IMG/VR virus record: IMGVR_UViG_3300025853_000040 | Coordinates: 45,191-109,190 of that record | Length of the DNA stretch: 64,000 nucleotides | Origin: a virus | Reading direction: 5' to 3' (one strand) | Shown: piece by piece, positions 38,001-46,500 of the stretch | Position numbering within the stretch: the first letter of the stretch is position 1 | Layout: each line of letters begins with the position of its first letter | Made by a program: the position numbers and the translations under genes | Notes under the pieces: model-generated | What the model saw: the letters and a program-made list of their open reading frames with translations, nothing else | Told to the model about the DNA's origin: nothing | The model's database searches: none

Positions 38001-38339
38001 TGAAAAATTATGGCCTGTGCGAGTGCCTGCATATTGCGCAGCATAACGACCGCGAAGCTGGCCAGCCGCGCCAATGCGGATTTCACCATCAGCAGCACCA
38101 GAATACATAGCAATGTTGGTGTAAGTGCCATCGCTAATATGAAACGCATCAGCTGATGCACTTGGCGTTCCTGCAATTAAGTGCAAAGGTGCTGTTGGCA
38201 TGTCCGTTCCTATGCCAACATTACCAGAACTATTTAAAACAAAACCACTTGAAGAACCCAAAACACCGTTATCGTTAATTTGTATTTCTCTATTTGAACC
38301 CGCAGGTGTATATTTACTTCTTATAGAACTTATACCCAT
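35025..38339 (-). CDS. Tail fibre with S74 intramolecular chaperone end, mosaic composition
   Basis: This 1104-residue fibre starts MGISSIRSKYTPAGSN, then has many VGIGTDxP repeats. The last 111 residues form an S74 chaperone of a different flavour: SDGRYKEDVQTLSNAT with Ser about 994, VGFIAQEVQEVL and a coiled-coil tail. Much of the gene is visibly richer in GC than its neighbours, except around 35461-35950, where a block matches the 1895-residue fibre almost base for base. Both suggest recent assembly from different sources. The ATG lies in the stop of the upstream gene (TAATG), so translation is coupled. Confidence 0.92.
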   Translation of the reverse strand: MGISSIRSKYTPAGSNREIQINDNGVLGSSSGFVLNSSGNVGIGTDMPTAPLHLIAGTPSASADAFHISDGTYTNIAMYSGAADGEIRIGAAGQLRGRYAAQYAGTRTGHNFSLGTNDTTAITIDNSQRVGIGTTDPSFPLEVEAGSGVSGLMVGGTAGQVELQGDGQVYGYQKLDVASAGLQIKGYSDGGGAKTEQAKMFLTQETAGSAGGEIRFYTNDGSAVTERARIYKNGDIRFIGTATDAFYWDASSSRLGIGTASPDGTLHIHTGSAGSVTAHGSADDLVIEHASDAGLSILTPAANNGRIYFGSPTNNAYGQIDYDHATNDMVFATAGAGRLTLNASGNMGLNVTPSAWRSTERALQIDRRAALYADSHVTTALANNLFINSSGYALIEADAASQYIQYQGEHIWQTVGSGSAGANVSPSTLMTLTSAGNLSIDTDTLYVDAVNDRLGVNQALPTASLTVQAAHNSLHTMKIENAAGNVVQETYINGDGDGALNIRNAGGLHKMQFSTYEDSFINAGFNLGIGTNSPTTLLELNSSSGPEITIQRDDTLIAVDDLVGGIRFSSNDESIALGTPPHYGAGIKVKSQGTVGYQNMLLYAGQNNLGYENDTPSLRLVYNGDVNFYDNSGAVAMNWDAPTTSLGIRTASPNFPLQVMGEVFAGVMPGFEQSGKFYLGRGDGTGTDVRYHYIEANNSTTKASNYLSFNLHTGATTTSTSELFRLEAGPGSGAVKTVNIAFRGNSIENYTTATDTGNLWVNYEGYQGGTTYFRDFKVGNGKQSVIAFFDGSSGNVGIGTDVPDTSLHISGSGTIVGKTVSTNGSAVWQADSISTEASILYFTTAGSQAWKFQKAAVTGNLEIRNSTDLTKFTMLDNGNVGIGVTSPPSLLTLKDGNILLAHSSTDVDGGHGIFFHTTTNNWSEAAAHAAIYGKRVDGSNGYLRFDTRSGGTTAERMRLDSSGNLLIGYTSSNGSYKLQVNSQIFATNATIATSDGRYKEDVQTLSNATDLVSRLNPVQFKWKAHEIHNLDVGKTDVGFIAQEVQEVLSDTDYSDSVVVTNKTDDEEYLGLGETKLIPLLTAALQEAITKIETLETKVAALESV
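35461..35690 (-). repeat. Near-identical block shared with 19794-20009
   Basis: About 215 bases coding for NNWSEAAAHAAIYGKRVDGS and its flanks match the 1895-residue fibre with only scattered changes, mostly silent or conservative. Sequences on either side are clearly different. This is the mark of gene conversion or cassette exchange between fibre genes. Confidence 0.75.
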
Positions 38340-38677
38340 TAAGAAATCTCCGAAACAAAGACAGAAAATAAAACAGTATTTTCAGAAGATGAAACCCTAA
38401 TATATTTACCAGCATCTAATGCAACACCTAATGTAAGTGTTATTGTGTCATTCGCCGCAATTGTAGCATCATATACTAAAAACTCACCATTGGTAATTAA
38501 CGGATCGCCAGCTGTATCATCTATACCTACTCTAAATGTAGCAGCTGATGTGTTTGTGTTACAAACAACAATACTTGATATGACAGATTCAGTAGAAGCT
38601 GGAACATTATAAAGTGTAGCGTAAGTTGTTACTGCTGTAGTTCCTTGTGTGTGAAAAGGTTTATATGCTGTTGGCAT
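38339..38677 (-). CDS. Small beta-sandwich virion accessory protein
   Basis: This 112-residue protein is beta-rich: VTTYATLYNVPASTESVISS, then IVVCNTNTSAATFRVGI, DPLITNGEFLVYDATI and ALDAGKYIRVSSSENTVLFS. This 'Y-x-V-P-A-x-x-x-x-V-I-S-S-I-x-V-C-N-T' pattern recurs in small phage surface or tail decoration proteins, so a beta sandwich of that kind is likely. GGGAG precedes the start. It is coupled to the 1104-residue fibre by TAATG overlap, suggesting that it works with that fibre. The specific role is unknown. Confidence 0.65.
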   Translation of the reverse strand: MPTAYKPFHTQGTTAVTTYATLYNVPASTESVISSIVVCNTNTSAATFRVGIDDTAGDPLITNGEFLVYDATIAANDTITLTLGVALDAGKYIRVSSSENTVLFSVFVSEIS

Positions 38678-38680
38678 TAT

Positions 38681-39133
38681 CTATACTCCCATTAAAAAAA
38701 ATACCGTTGATATTGATGCGACATCATCAACATTATTAAAAGAAACTCCATTTTGATTTAAGGTTCCTGTAAAGTTTATATCACCTGTAACATCTAAATT
38801 ATATGATGGGTTTGATATACCAATGCCCAAATTACCTCCATTAATATAAGAATCCCCACTAGAGTTTATTTGAACACAAGCGTTGCCAGCTGAGTTATAG
38901 ATTCGTTGATAACCGTTATTACTAGCATCTTTTCCGAAAACATGATTTAATCCATCATTATTATTAACAAAAGCGGCAATTGTTGCATCACCTGTTGCTG
39001 GAGATTTTACAGTAAAGTTGTATGAAGGATCAACAACACCGACACCCACTCTATTGTTAACACAATCAATAGTTAATGTGTTAGTATCAATGTTTAAGTT
39101 ACCAACATCAATAAGATTTTTATATTTAGCCAT
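38681..39133 (-). CDS. Short fibre-like protein (N-terminal module plus two repeats)
   Basis: This 150-residue protein begins MAKYKNLIDVGNLNIDTNTL, the same N-terminal module as the 1895- and 1937-residue fibres. Two VGVGxxDPSYNFTV-type repeats follow, then a short NGVSFNNVDDVASISTVFF end. It has no tip domain or S74 end. It may be a truncated fibre left after recombination, a spare attachment module, or a real short connector. The ribosome site is weak (AGGAAAA). It is separated by only 3 bases from the downstream small protein, so it is still inside the operon. Confidence 0.7.
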   Translation of the reverse strand: MAKYKNLIDVGNLNIDTNTLTIDCVNNRVGVGVVDPSYNFTVKSPATGDATIAAFVNNNDGLNHVFGKDASNNGYQRIYNSAGNACVQINSSGDSYINGGNLGIGISNPSYNLDVTGDINFTGTLNQNGVSFNNVDDVASISTVFFLMGV

Positions 39134-39144
39134 ATTTTATTTTC

Positions 39145-42100
39145 CTATATGTCTGCAACTCTTTTAATTCTTACTTTAACATCCGAAGAAGCTTCCTGAC
39201 CAGATTCTAAATTATCAACTTTTACACGAATAGTATAATCAGTTCCCGCGGTTAACTCTTCATATTCAACTCCCCCATTAAGCATGAATACTCCAATATC
39301 TGCGTTTGTTATTAAGGTCGTATTATTTGATGCATCAAAATCATACAAATCTCTTGGGTTTGGTGACTCTTCTATATAGTTAATATATTGTGTTAATACA
39401 TTTGATGCATTTAATCCATTACCAACTATAACTCTACCATAATAAAAATCAGATAATGATGTATTTACAGATGGTTGTGGGTTTAGTGATACATATATCT
39501 CAAACACACCTGTGTGATTGGCTGTAATAGAAATAGTATCCATATCAACACAACTTGAAGCATTAACTGCGTTTGTTGGAGATGTAAAAGAACTGGCCAT
39601 CATTGATGAAGATTCAATATTTCCAGAAACTGTAACATCACCATCACTAGTTATTCTCATTCTTTCAATATGAGAGTTTACACCGCTTCCTGTTGAGACA
39701 CCTGCAGGAGATGTGTATAAGATTATATCACCACCAGTTCCTGTTCCTGTAGAACGACCAGCGTATATATTAAAATCCCCACCATCAATATCAGTTCCAG
39801 ATCCATAAGGAGCAGCTACAATTGCATTTCCGGGTGTTGATGATAAATGATTTCCTCCCATAAATATTGAGCCAACGCTATCTATTCTCATTCTTTCAGC
39901 TACGCCGGTTCCTCCATTATTTGTGTGAAAGGTTATACGACCCGGCATTACATTTGCTGCTGGTGATCCATCCACATTAAATTGTATACTGGATGCATGT
40001 ATAAAATCTGTTCCATCGTTCCCTTGACCAGTAACTTCACCCAATATGTCATTATCTGCGACAATAACATTAGAGTTAACAGATGTTCCTCTGGATCTGG
40101 CTAAAACATGAGATGGATAATTAGATGTTGAGTTAACTATTTGTGATAAAATAGTTGAGTTAAAATCAGTTCCTTCTAACTGAAGAACAGCAGAATGTGT
40201 TCCATTATAAAAAACATTACCTCTTATTGTTGAACCAATACCTACTTTGGAATCTCTATATATGTCTGAGCCATTAACTGTCCAATTACTGAATACAGCA
40301 TCTGCTCCATTTATTTTTAGTGTATTACCTGCAGATATATTTATATCACCATCAACATCTAGTGTATATGCTGGAGTGTTTTGATTTATACCAACAAAAC
40401 CATTAGTATGTATTCTCATTCTTTCAGCTAAAGTATTATCAACCCTTGTATCAAAACTCATATAGGAGTCAATAGTGCTAGGTGTTCCAGCGGACCAATC
40501 AGCCGACCTACCAACTTTCATTTCACCACCTATTAAATAGGTAAATGAGGTAGTGGCTAACTCCCATTGAATCACAGCTGATGCAACGGTGAGATTATCG
40601 GCCTTCCAGTTTGTTAATTTTAATAAATTAGCATCTCCATTGGAATTACTAATAATTTCTAAATTAGTATCAATTCCTTGACTATTAATATAACCCGCTG
40701 ATCCAGCATCACCTATGCCAACTTTTGAAATCCTATATATATCACCACTACCATTTTCCGTCCAGTTGCTAAAAACAGCATCAACTCCACCTATTTTTAG
40801 AGTATTACCAGAGGATATATTAATGTTTCCATCAACATCCAAAGCTTCAGTTGGGCTACTTACACCTATGCCAACATTGCCATCTGTATGTATTCTCATT
40901 CTTTCAGCTAAGACATCATCAACCCTTGTTTCAAAACTCATGTAGGCATCCATAGTGCCGGTTGATGAATTATTCCAATCTCCTGTTCTACCAACTTTCA
41001 TTTCACCAGCTATGGATTTAGTATTAGTAGTTGAATTTAACTCCCATTGAAGCACGGCTGCTGCAGTGGTTAATGCGGAAAATTCCCAGTTCGTTAATCT
41101 CAATAAATCAGCATCCCCATTAGCGAAACCAACAACTTCTAAACTAACATCAAGTCCTTGATTGCTAAAATACCCCGATTGATTATCTCCAATACCAACT
41201 TTTGAACCCCTATATATGTCACCACTACCATCTTCCGTCCAGTTGCTAAATACCGCATCAACGCCGCCTATTTTTAGAGTATTGCCAGTTGATATATTAA
41301 TATGCCCATCCACATCCAACTTATATGCTGGAGCTGATGAACTAAAATCACCTATACCAACATTAGAATTTCTGTATATGGTTGTTGCATTAGTTGACCA
41401 ATTACTAAAAACAGCCAATGAACCACCAACATAAAGATCACCACTTAAGTTTATATTACCGTTAACATCTAATGAATATGCCGCATTTGGTGTTGTTGCT
41501 ATACCAACATTATTATTAGTTGAATCAACTACAAGAGTGTTAGTGTCAACTGTCAATCCACCAGACATAGTAACATCACCAGAAGTAATTGCTAGATTAG
41601 CTGTTCCGGTGTTAATATCTAATTGATTTGCCCCACTAGTATCTATTGTTGCGGCTGTATCAAAAGAAAGTGTAGTAGCAGCAACACCTAGTGCTTGACC
41701 ATTATCTCCAATATTATCTACATATAATGTTCCCCACCTTAATAAAGATGTTCCAAGATTGTTTGTTCCATCAACTGATGGTGTAACACTTCCTCCGCTT
41801 GTTATACTTCCACCTGTTATTAATGTAGTAGATACATCTATATCTCCAACAACACATAGAGTTGAACCATCAAACCCTAAATTAGCTTCTGCATTAGCGG
41901 TTCCATCATTGTTAGAGGTTAAAACTTTATTTGCCGCATCATTAGTTATTAATCCATTAATACCATTTGTGACGCTGATGTTGTCCGCATATAGATTAGC
42001 CCATCTAACTAAATCAGAACCTATATTTCTTGTTCCATCAGCCTCGGGCGATATATTACCTGTTATTGTTGTGTTACCACCAACATCTAGAGTTGAAGTT

Positions 42101-43071
42101 AATTTTGTTGTTCCAACAACATATAACTTATCACCAGTAGAAGCCCCACCAATACCCGTATTTCCAGTAATTGTAGCAGTTCCTGTGGTAACTTCAAAAT
42201 TACCTAATGAAACTGTTAAGTTCCCTGTATTATCTAATGTTAATAAGTCTTGCCACGTAATAGCTCCAGTATTTGTTGTGGAGTTTTGAAAACTCCATCC
42301 AGAAGCATTCTGTGTTAATTTTGTAGCTAAACTTAAATCAGTGATTCTAGTCCAAGTTGATGTGTCCAAATAAGCATTCTGGATAATAAAAAGATCATTA
42401 TTAACAGCTTCTGAAATTTGTGAACCAACCCATGAGTTTCCGCCAAAAGTAATAGTTCCATAAGTGTTATCTCCATATGGTGTGGGATTACTTAAGCCCA
42501 AATTACCGGAATTATCTATAAAAATTTGATCTATATCATTAACCTTAATACCAAATTTGTTATTAGTTTTAGTTCCAATAGAACCACTTGAAGAGTCAGA
42601 AACCATTCTAACTGAAGTAGAGTCATTACTATTAGTTAATTGAATTGCTGCAGAGGAAGAGTTATTAGAAACAAATTCAGCAACTGTATCAGATGCTGCA
42701 TTAGTTGTTCCAAATCCAACATTACCTGTTTTATTTATGGAAAAGTATGTTGTGGGGTTTGTATCTGAATTTAGTGCGTTAATTAAAAATGCATCATTAT
42801 TACTACCAGATAATTTTATATTCCAATATATATCGCTGTCATTATTTAAAAATAAATCTACATCACCATCAACAGCTGTTGTTTGAAAATAAGAAGAAAC
42901 ATTTCCACTATTTTTTAGTGTTAACATACCACTAGCTGAAACAGGAACAATGTCTGAAACAGCTAATGTTTCCGTTGCTGTTAGTCCAGCAGCGGTAAAT
43001 TTCTGTGTATCATCTAATTTTACTGGGAGTATAGACTTATTTTGTAATTGTATTTCACTAATTAAGGCCAT
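39145..43071 (-). CDS. Tail fibre (1308 residues) with tandem central repeats
   Basis: The N-terminus (MALISEIQLQNKSILPVKLD) is shared with the 851-residue fibre and is likely the attachment module of this pair. The body has paired motifs such as RWANLYADNIS and RWGTLYVDNIG, common in fibres of marine phages. Residues about 580-940 contain three copies of a 160-residue unit opening DVDGNINISSGNTLKIGG and including DAVFSNWTENGSGDIYR. The C-terminus (about 1150-1308) departs from the repeats and is a Thr/Ser-rich beta domain ending RVKVDNLESGQEASSDVKVR, without an S74 end. GGAG precedes the start; a TATTTATT motif lies 30 bases upstream. Confidence 0.9.
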   Translation of the reverse strand: MALISEIQLQNKSILPVKLDDTQKFTAAGLTATETLAVSDIVPVSASGMLTLKNSGNVSSYFQTTAVDGDVDLFLNNDSDIYWNIKLSGSNNDAFLINALNSDTNPTTYFSINKTGNVGFGTTNAASDTVAEFVSNNSSSAAIQLTNSNDSTSVRMVSDSSSGSIGTKTNNKFGIKVNDIDQIFIDNSGNLGLSNPTPYGDNTYGTITFGGNSWVGSQISEAVNNDLFIIQNAYLDTSTWTRITDLSLATKLTQNASGWSFQNSTTNTGAITWQDLLTLDNTGNLTVSLGNFEVTTGTATITGNTGIGGASTGDKLYVVGTTKLTSTLDVGGNTTITGNISPEADGTRNIGSDLVRWANLYADNISVTNGINGLITNDAANKVLTSNNDGTANAEANLGFDGSTLCVVGDIDVSTTLITGGSITSGGSVTPSVDGTNNLGTSLLRWGTLYVDNIGDNGQALGVAATTLSFDTAATIDTSGANQLDINTGTANLAITSGDVTMSGGLTVDTNTLVVDSTNNNVGIATTPNAAYSLDVNGNINLSGDLYVGGSLAVFSNWSTNATTIYRNSNVGIGDFSSSAPAYKLDVDGHINISTGNTLKIGGVDAVFSNWTEDGSGDIYRGSKVGIGDNQSGYFSNQGLDVSLEVVGFANGDADLLRLTNWEFSALTTAAAVLQWELNSTTNTKSIAGEMKVGRTGDWNNSSTGTMDAYMSFETRVDDVLAERMRIHTDGNVGIGVSSPTEALDVDGNINISSGNTLKIGGVDAVFSNWTENGSGDIYRISKVGIGDAGSAGYINSQGIDTNLEIISNSNGDANLLKLTNWKADNLTVASAVIQWELATTSFTYLIGGEMKVGRSADWSAGTPSTIDSYMSFDTRVDNTLAERMRIHTNGFVGINQNTPAYTLDVDGDINISAGNTLKINGADAVFSNWTVNGSDIYRDSKVGIGSTIRGNVFYNGTHSAVLQLEGTDFNSTILSQIVNSTSNYPSHVLARSRGTSVNSNVIVADNDILGEVTGQGNDGTDFIHASSIQFNVDGSPAANVMPGRITFHTNNGGTGVAERMRIDSVGSIFMGGNHLSSTPGNAIVAAPYGSGTDIDGGDFNIYAGRSTGTGTGGDIILYTSPAGVSTGSGVNSHIERMRITSDGDVTVSGNIESSSMMASSFTSPTNAVNASSCVDMDTISITANHTGVFEIYVSLNPQPSVNTSLSDFYYGRVIVGNGLNASNVLTQYINYIEESPNPRDLYDFDASNNTTLITNADIGVFMLNGGVEYEELTAGTDYTIRVKVDNLESGQEASSDVKVRIKRVADI
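40370..41325 (-). repeat. Tandem repeat of about 475 bases inside the 1308-residue fibre gene
   Basis: Adjacent units with a period of about 474-480 bases are visible: the words for TLKIGGVDAVFSNWT and ERMRIHTDG recur near 40285, 40765 and 41240. The copies differ by scattered substitutions. This is consistent with duplication of a fibre segment followed by drift. Confidence 0.75.
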
Positions 43072-43100
43072 TTGTAGTATTCTCCAAAGATTTTATATAT

Positions 43101-43108
43101 AATAAATA
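43101..43108 (-). promoter_or_regulatory. Candidate late promoter element TATTTATT
   Basis: The minus strand reads GAAGTATTTATTATATATAA, with the octamer 30 bases before the 1308-residue fibre start, in a 65-base gap after the holin-like gene. It shows the best agreement with the other copies, including the following TAT. Confidence 0.35.
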
Positions 43109-43136
43109 CTTCTACACTCCCCAATAAAAATAGTGT

Positions 43137-43493
43137 TTACCCATTTTTTTTGATTGTTACTTCATGCAACTCCTGTCTTTTCTTTTGAATTGATTTCATT
43201 AGATCCACAATACCAGAAGATCCTCCAGCCATTGTGAGTGTAGTTATAATGTAATCAAAAAATTGACCGGGTATAAATAAAACATCAGATGGTTTTAACA
43301 TAACAATACTTTCAACAATCTTTAAATCATAAGCCCATACTAAAGCACCTGTAAAAATAAAAGCTATTACAGGCCATGGTTTATTAAAAAAACTATTTGA
43401 TATTATAGCTTTAACTTGAGCAACTGCTCTCTCTATTAAAGCTGAAATCATTACTATTTGGATTAATAAAAATCCGAAACTTTCTGCTTCCAT
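43137..43493 (-). CDS. Holin-like small membrane protein
   Basis: This 118-residue protein has three likely membrane helices (about 6-24, 42-58 and 74-92) and a basic, charged C-terminus (SIQKKRQELHEVTIKKNG). The segment FDYIITTLTMAGGSSGIVDL resembles the last helix of phage holin-like proteins (ITGLxIGxGSxGxHDL), which make holes in the inner membrane at lysis. No endolysin is visible nearby, so the role is inferred from shape. TGGAG precedes the ATG. It sits between a secreted repeat protein and a fibre gene. Confidence 0.55.
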   Translation of the reverse strand: MEAESFGFLLIQIVMISALIERAVAQVKAIISNSFFNKPWPVIAFIFTGALVWAYDLKIVESIVMLKPSDVLFIPGQFFDYIITTLTMAGGSSGIVDLMKSIQKKRQELHEVTIKKNG

Positions 43494-43565
43494 TATTTTT
43501 CTCCATTAATTTAAGGATCACATCTTACAGAAAAACCACCATTATATATAAAATATTTATTTATG

Positions 43566-46500
43566 TTACGGTGTGCAAGAAACGTCCCTAGTTTCTCCGT
43601 TATTTGCCGTCACCGTAAAAGTCTGACCAACAAATATCTGCGCCGGTGATGTCGAAGTCAACCCTTCGTTACAAGTTGCACAACCAACTTTGTAATTGCT
43701 TTGATTACTATATGCTCCAGATGCAGTTACAGTAGTCATATTACCACTATTTAAAGTTATGCTTGGTTGAAAGCTACTAGTTTGACCATTATTTGACATA
43801 TTAATAGTTGTATTAACAGCTCCTACATTACCAGAGCCACTATAGTATCCTGCATCAATAGTTTGAGAACTTGTAGAAGGAGTAAAGCTTGTATTGCCAC
43901 GGTCAGGCATTGATCCAGTCGCGATGGAAAAGGAATTACCATTCCTTCTATAATATTTTGTTCCATTTAGAACGCTTCCATTAATATCTCCCACATTATC
44001 GCTTCCAGTTATGGTGTGAATCTCAGAGTTACAACTTGCACAACCAACTTTGTAAGTGCTTTGATTACTATATGCTCCAGACGCAGTTACAGTAGTCATA
44101 TTACCACTATTTAAAGTTATGTTTGTTTGATAGTTACCAGTTTGGCCATTATTTGACATATTAATAGTTGTGTTAACAGCTCCAACACTTCCACTTCCAT
44201 TATAGTATCCTGCGGCAATAGTTTGAGAACTTGTAGAAGGAGTAAAACTTGTATTGCCACGATCAGGCATGGTGCCGTCAACCAAAGATCCAGACTCGTT
44301 CCAAGCTTCATAACCACTAAGAATTTGAGCACCACCAGCATTGGCATCACCAGTGCCCGCTGCTATTACATTGACAACTAGACTGCTGTAGTATCCTGGG
44401 CTTTTAGTTCCATCACTATTGAAAGTTTGAGAGCCATTATTAGGCATAGTTCCCTCAACTCTCGCCCCAGTTTGTGTCCAACCCTCATAGTCATCTAAAA
44501 CAACTCCTGCAGATATGTCAGTCATCTGCGAAGAGCCCGGTAAGGGATAACTTCCACTTGGGTAAGCGCCAGTAACTCCTAAAATATTAACACCACTCTT
44601 TATATTACCAGCTGCTAGATCAGCATCACCAGTTATAGTTATTTCACCATCAACATATTTGTCATTAGTGTTTAAGTGAAAGGTGGTGGCTCCAGATTGA
44701 TAGGTTGCAACCGTTCCTAAACTTCCGGACCCACCATCAAGATCAGTAATACTCCAAGTAGGTATACTGCCCGGAATATCATAAATAGTAACACCACTTA
44801 AAAAATTTGATGGTTGAAGATCTGTGTCTCTCCTCAGTGTTATATTGCCAGTTATTGATTTACCATTAAAAACCGCCGAAGAAAAATCTTGAACTTGAGA
44901 TGTGCCCCCATTCCAAAAACTAATCTCAGCTTGGGTAAATTCTTTTTCAGCAGCTGTGGCTTCTGTGTGAGATTCTACCACAGCTGATCCTGCCACACCC
45001 CATATATTAACCCCGCTTATAATATTAGCAGCAATAAAATCAGCATCCCCCTCTACACTTCCAGCTCCGTTATAATAACCTTCAGTTATTGATTGGGCTG
45101 CGGCGGTTGGAGTAAAGCTTTGTGCTCCATGATTGGTCATATTACCATCAATAACAGATGCATTAGCGGCGTAAGCGTCATAACCATTTAATATTTGAGA
45201 ACTACCGGCAATAGTTTCATTAGCTCCAGATATTGCATTAACTGTTAATTCTGAACCCACATACCTGTTACCTGTGTTAAAGTGTAAAGGTAGGGTATTT
45301 GATCCACCCGGCGTAACAGAAAAAGACCCACCTCCTGCACCTACTGAAGTTCCCTCATCACTAATTTCATAAGATTCTAATGTTCCATCTACAAGTGTTC
45401 CATTAGAAGCCCAAGCTTCATAACCTTGACGAATAAAAGCCCCAGTAGCGTCAATATCTCCGGTTCCTGTCAAAGCCCCTATTGTATAATTTTGATCAAC
45501 AAATTTCTCATCAGTATTAAGATAAAAAGGTAATTGATATGCCGTAATAGTTCCAGTAGCTATAACACTTCCAGAAGTTCCACTAACAATACCATCATAA
45601 CCATCTGGAGTGTTTGTTGCAAATAGATTATAAGTAGGTATAGTTCCTGTTACTCCAAAAATAGTTGCTTGTTTGGCTATATTAGAACCTATTAAATCTG
45701 GATCATCTTTTAGTATTATATCATGCTCAACCAAAGATCCACGATTATATGTTGATGTGTCAGTTTGGCCTCCAATAGAGTGAGTTACGGGAATAAATCT
45801 TGTGTTAATAGTAACATTACCGCCGGAGAAATCAGGCTCATAAGTTCCATCTCTATATTTATCATTATCTATTCCAGATAAACCTAAGTTAGAGGCTCCA
45901 CTATACATTGGCCCAAAAAACTTTGGCATTTGGCCAAGTCTAACAGTGCCAAAACGATCATAAAAACCCCAATATTCTGGAACTTGGTTAACATATATGT
46001 TTTCTAATCTACCCACACCCGAATCCGGCTGCCCGGGCGCCAAATATAAATCAGCTAAACCATTTGTTGAACCATTCATAAAATTACCCGTGACACCAGC
46101 TATTGTAACGCCGTTTTTTATATTAGTTGCAGATAAGTTTGTTGGGTTGTTAATAGTTAAGTTTTTATCTACATAATCATCATCAGTTTGTAATGTAAAT
46201 GGAAAATTAGCTGGTGTATATGAACCACTTGATATACTACCACCATTAGAAATACTTCCATTATAAGTTGGGATACTCCCCGTTGTCTCTATCATTCCAC
46301 TTCCTGTATAGAATGTTTTTCCACTCAAAACATCCGTAGCAACGGCTGACCCTGCTGTAAAATCCACATTATCATTCTGATCCAAAAAATCAGTTAACCC
46401 ATCTTTATCATAATCATAAGCAATAACATTCCAAGTTGAGCCATTGCAGAAATACAATCTATTATCTGCTGTATCTGTTTTTATTTCACCTTTATTACTA

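Noticed and set aside
41759-42289. Plus-strand frame of 176 codons
   Set aside because: It is antisense to the 1308-residue fibre and consists of low-complexity hydrophobic words produced by the repeat composition.
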